Shown in pieces: positions 5,830 through 6,625 of a DNA stretch of 6,625 bases. Made by a program: the position numbers and the translations under genes. The first letter of the stretch is position 1, and each line of letters opens with the position of its first letter. The stretch is from positions 1-6,625 of the forward strand of contig DAOUUT010000210.1 of assembly GCA_030668025.1 (NCBI GenBank), written 5' to 3'. The DNA is from Promethearchaeota archaeon. Lineage in GTDB: Archaea > Asgardarchaeota > Lokiarchaeia > Sigynarchaeales > SOKP01. The notes under the pieces are model-generated. The model did no database searches. It saw only the letters and a program-made list of their open reading frames with translations, and was not told the origin of the DNA.

Positions 5830-6625
5830 ATGTTAAAAAACATCTTGAGCTAACAAGAGAAGAGATAGAAAGATTAATTAAAGAAACTGAAGAGAAATTA
5901 ATAGAATTAGAAAAGTACGGCAAAAATTCAGATTATATTCAAGAATTAAGTAATTTAGCATTTATGCAACTTGAAGTTGAGCAATACACAAAATCAGAAA
6001 AAAATTTACAAGTTTGTTTAAAATATTTCAAAAAACAACGCGATGATTTAGGAAAAGCTGATGTTTATGGGATACTAGGAATTTTACATTTCACAAGTGG
6101 AACATACAAGAAATCTATTGATTATTACAATATGGCTCATGAAATTTATAAAGAGTTTAATCAGGTAAAGGAGCAAATTACTTGCTTAAAAGGAATTGGG
6201 ATCAATTTAATTAAATTAAACCTTTTTGACGAAGCATGTGATAATTTGCTTGAATGTAGCTCTTTATGTTCAGATAACAACGATATTTACAACTTATTGG
6301 ACTGTTTAGGTAATTTAGTTTATATTCACGAAAAACAAGAGAACTGGGAAATTGTTTTTGAATTATACAAAAAAATTCTCAAAGCTTTTAAAGAACTAAG
6401 TGATAATAGGGGCACTATCGTTTCTTATTTTAATTTGGGCATCCTTAAAAAAAAAGAGAGCGATTTTGATCGGGCTATTAGATATTTTAAAAAAGGAACT
6501 AATATTGCAATTGATTCAAATTATATAGAACTAATTTTAAAAGGGTTAGGATATGTTGGGGAGATTTTGGTTTACCGAGGTAAAATGAATGACGCTAAAG
6601 AAGTATATATTAAAGCATTAAGTAC
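5830..6625 (+). CDS. TPR-repeat protein, 3' end outside window, apparent -1 frameshift near the start
   Basis: From 5841 to the window end one frame stays open for 261 codons and encodes tandem tetratricopeptide repeats with a period of about 40 residues. These are helical-hairpin modules that bind other proteins. Clear units include GILHFTSGTYKKSIDYYNMA, GINLIKLNLFDEACDNLLEC, FNLGILKKKESDFDRAIRYF and GEILVYRGKMNDAKEVYIKA; about six can be traced. No signal peptide, membrane helix or fused effector domain is visible before the gene leaves the window. The start is a problem. The repeat frame has a stop at 5814-5816 and no ATG, GTG or TTG until 5964, inside the first repeat. The ATG at 5830 reads MLKNILS and stops, but a -1 shift at A-AAA-AAC (5835-5841) joins it to HLELTREEIERLIKE. 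Either one A is missing in the sequence or the shift is real. The partner and cellular role are unknown. Confidence 0.75.

Overview
The window is AT-rich and reads as archaeal. It opens inside ABCE1 (Rli1), a ribosome-recycling ATPase found in archaea and eukaryotes but not bacteria. Several genes are preceded by archaeal BRE/TATA-like boxes, such as TTTATATA at 804-811 and TATAAATA at 3709-3716. There is no bacterial -35/-10 pattern. The mix of ABCE1, a lysine-rich coiled-coil protein, an SCP2-like lipid-carrier domain, a bacterial-style FAD glycerol-3-phosphate dehydrogenase and a TPR protein would fit an Asgard (Lokiarchaeia-like) archaeon. That placement is an inference from gene content; the phylum cannot be proven from this window.

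Layout. 1-750 (+): C-terminal half of ABCE1, cut by the window edge. 899-1294 (+): a 131-residue coiled-coil protein of unknown function. 1383-1814 (-): an SCP2-like protein, convergent with the two genes before it. 1945-3639 (+): FAD-dependent glycerol-3-phosphate dehydrogenase (GlpD type), divergent from the SCP2 gene across about 130 bp. 3776-4447 (+): a six-helix membrane protein of unknown function. 4485-5597 (-): radical SAM enzyme of the AmmeMemoRadiSam family, convergent with the membrane protein. 5830-6625 (+): start of a TPR protein that runs off the window and has an apparent frameshift in its first codons.

The genes do not form a long operon. Almost every one has its own promoter-like box, and strands alternate. 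The only possible functional pairing is SCP2-like with GlpD: they are divergently transcribed from one short region, and both could touch lipid or glycerol metabolism. No glycerol kinase, glycerol facilitator, Memo or AMMECR1 gene is present in the window.

The two most unusual observations are these. First, a roughly 40-bp direct repeat (34 of 40 positions identical by eye) at 741-780 and 1361-1400. One copy covers the 3' end of ABCE1, the other the 3' end of the SCP2 gene, and together they bracket the coiled-coil gene as if a 620-bp segment had been inserted or duplicated between two convergent genes. Second, the TPR gene has no usable start codon in its own frame. An ATG at 5830 enters that frame only by a -1 shift at A-AAA-AAC (5835-5841), a classical slippery heptamer, unless one A is simply missing from the sequence. 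I did not find a CRISPR array, tRNA, rRNA or recognisable transposase.
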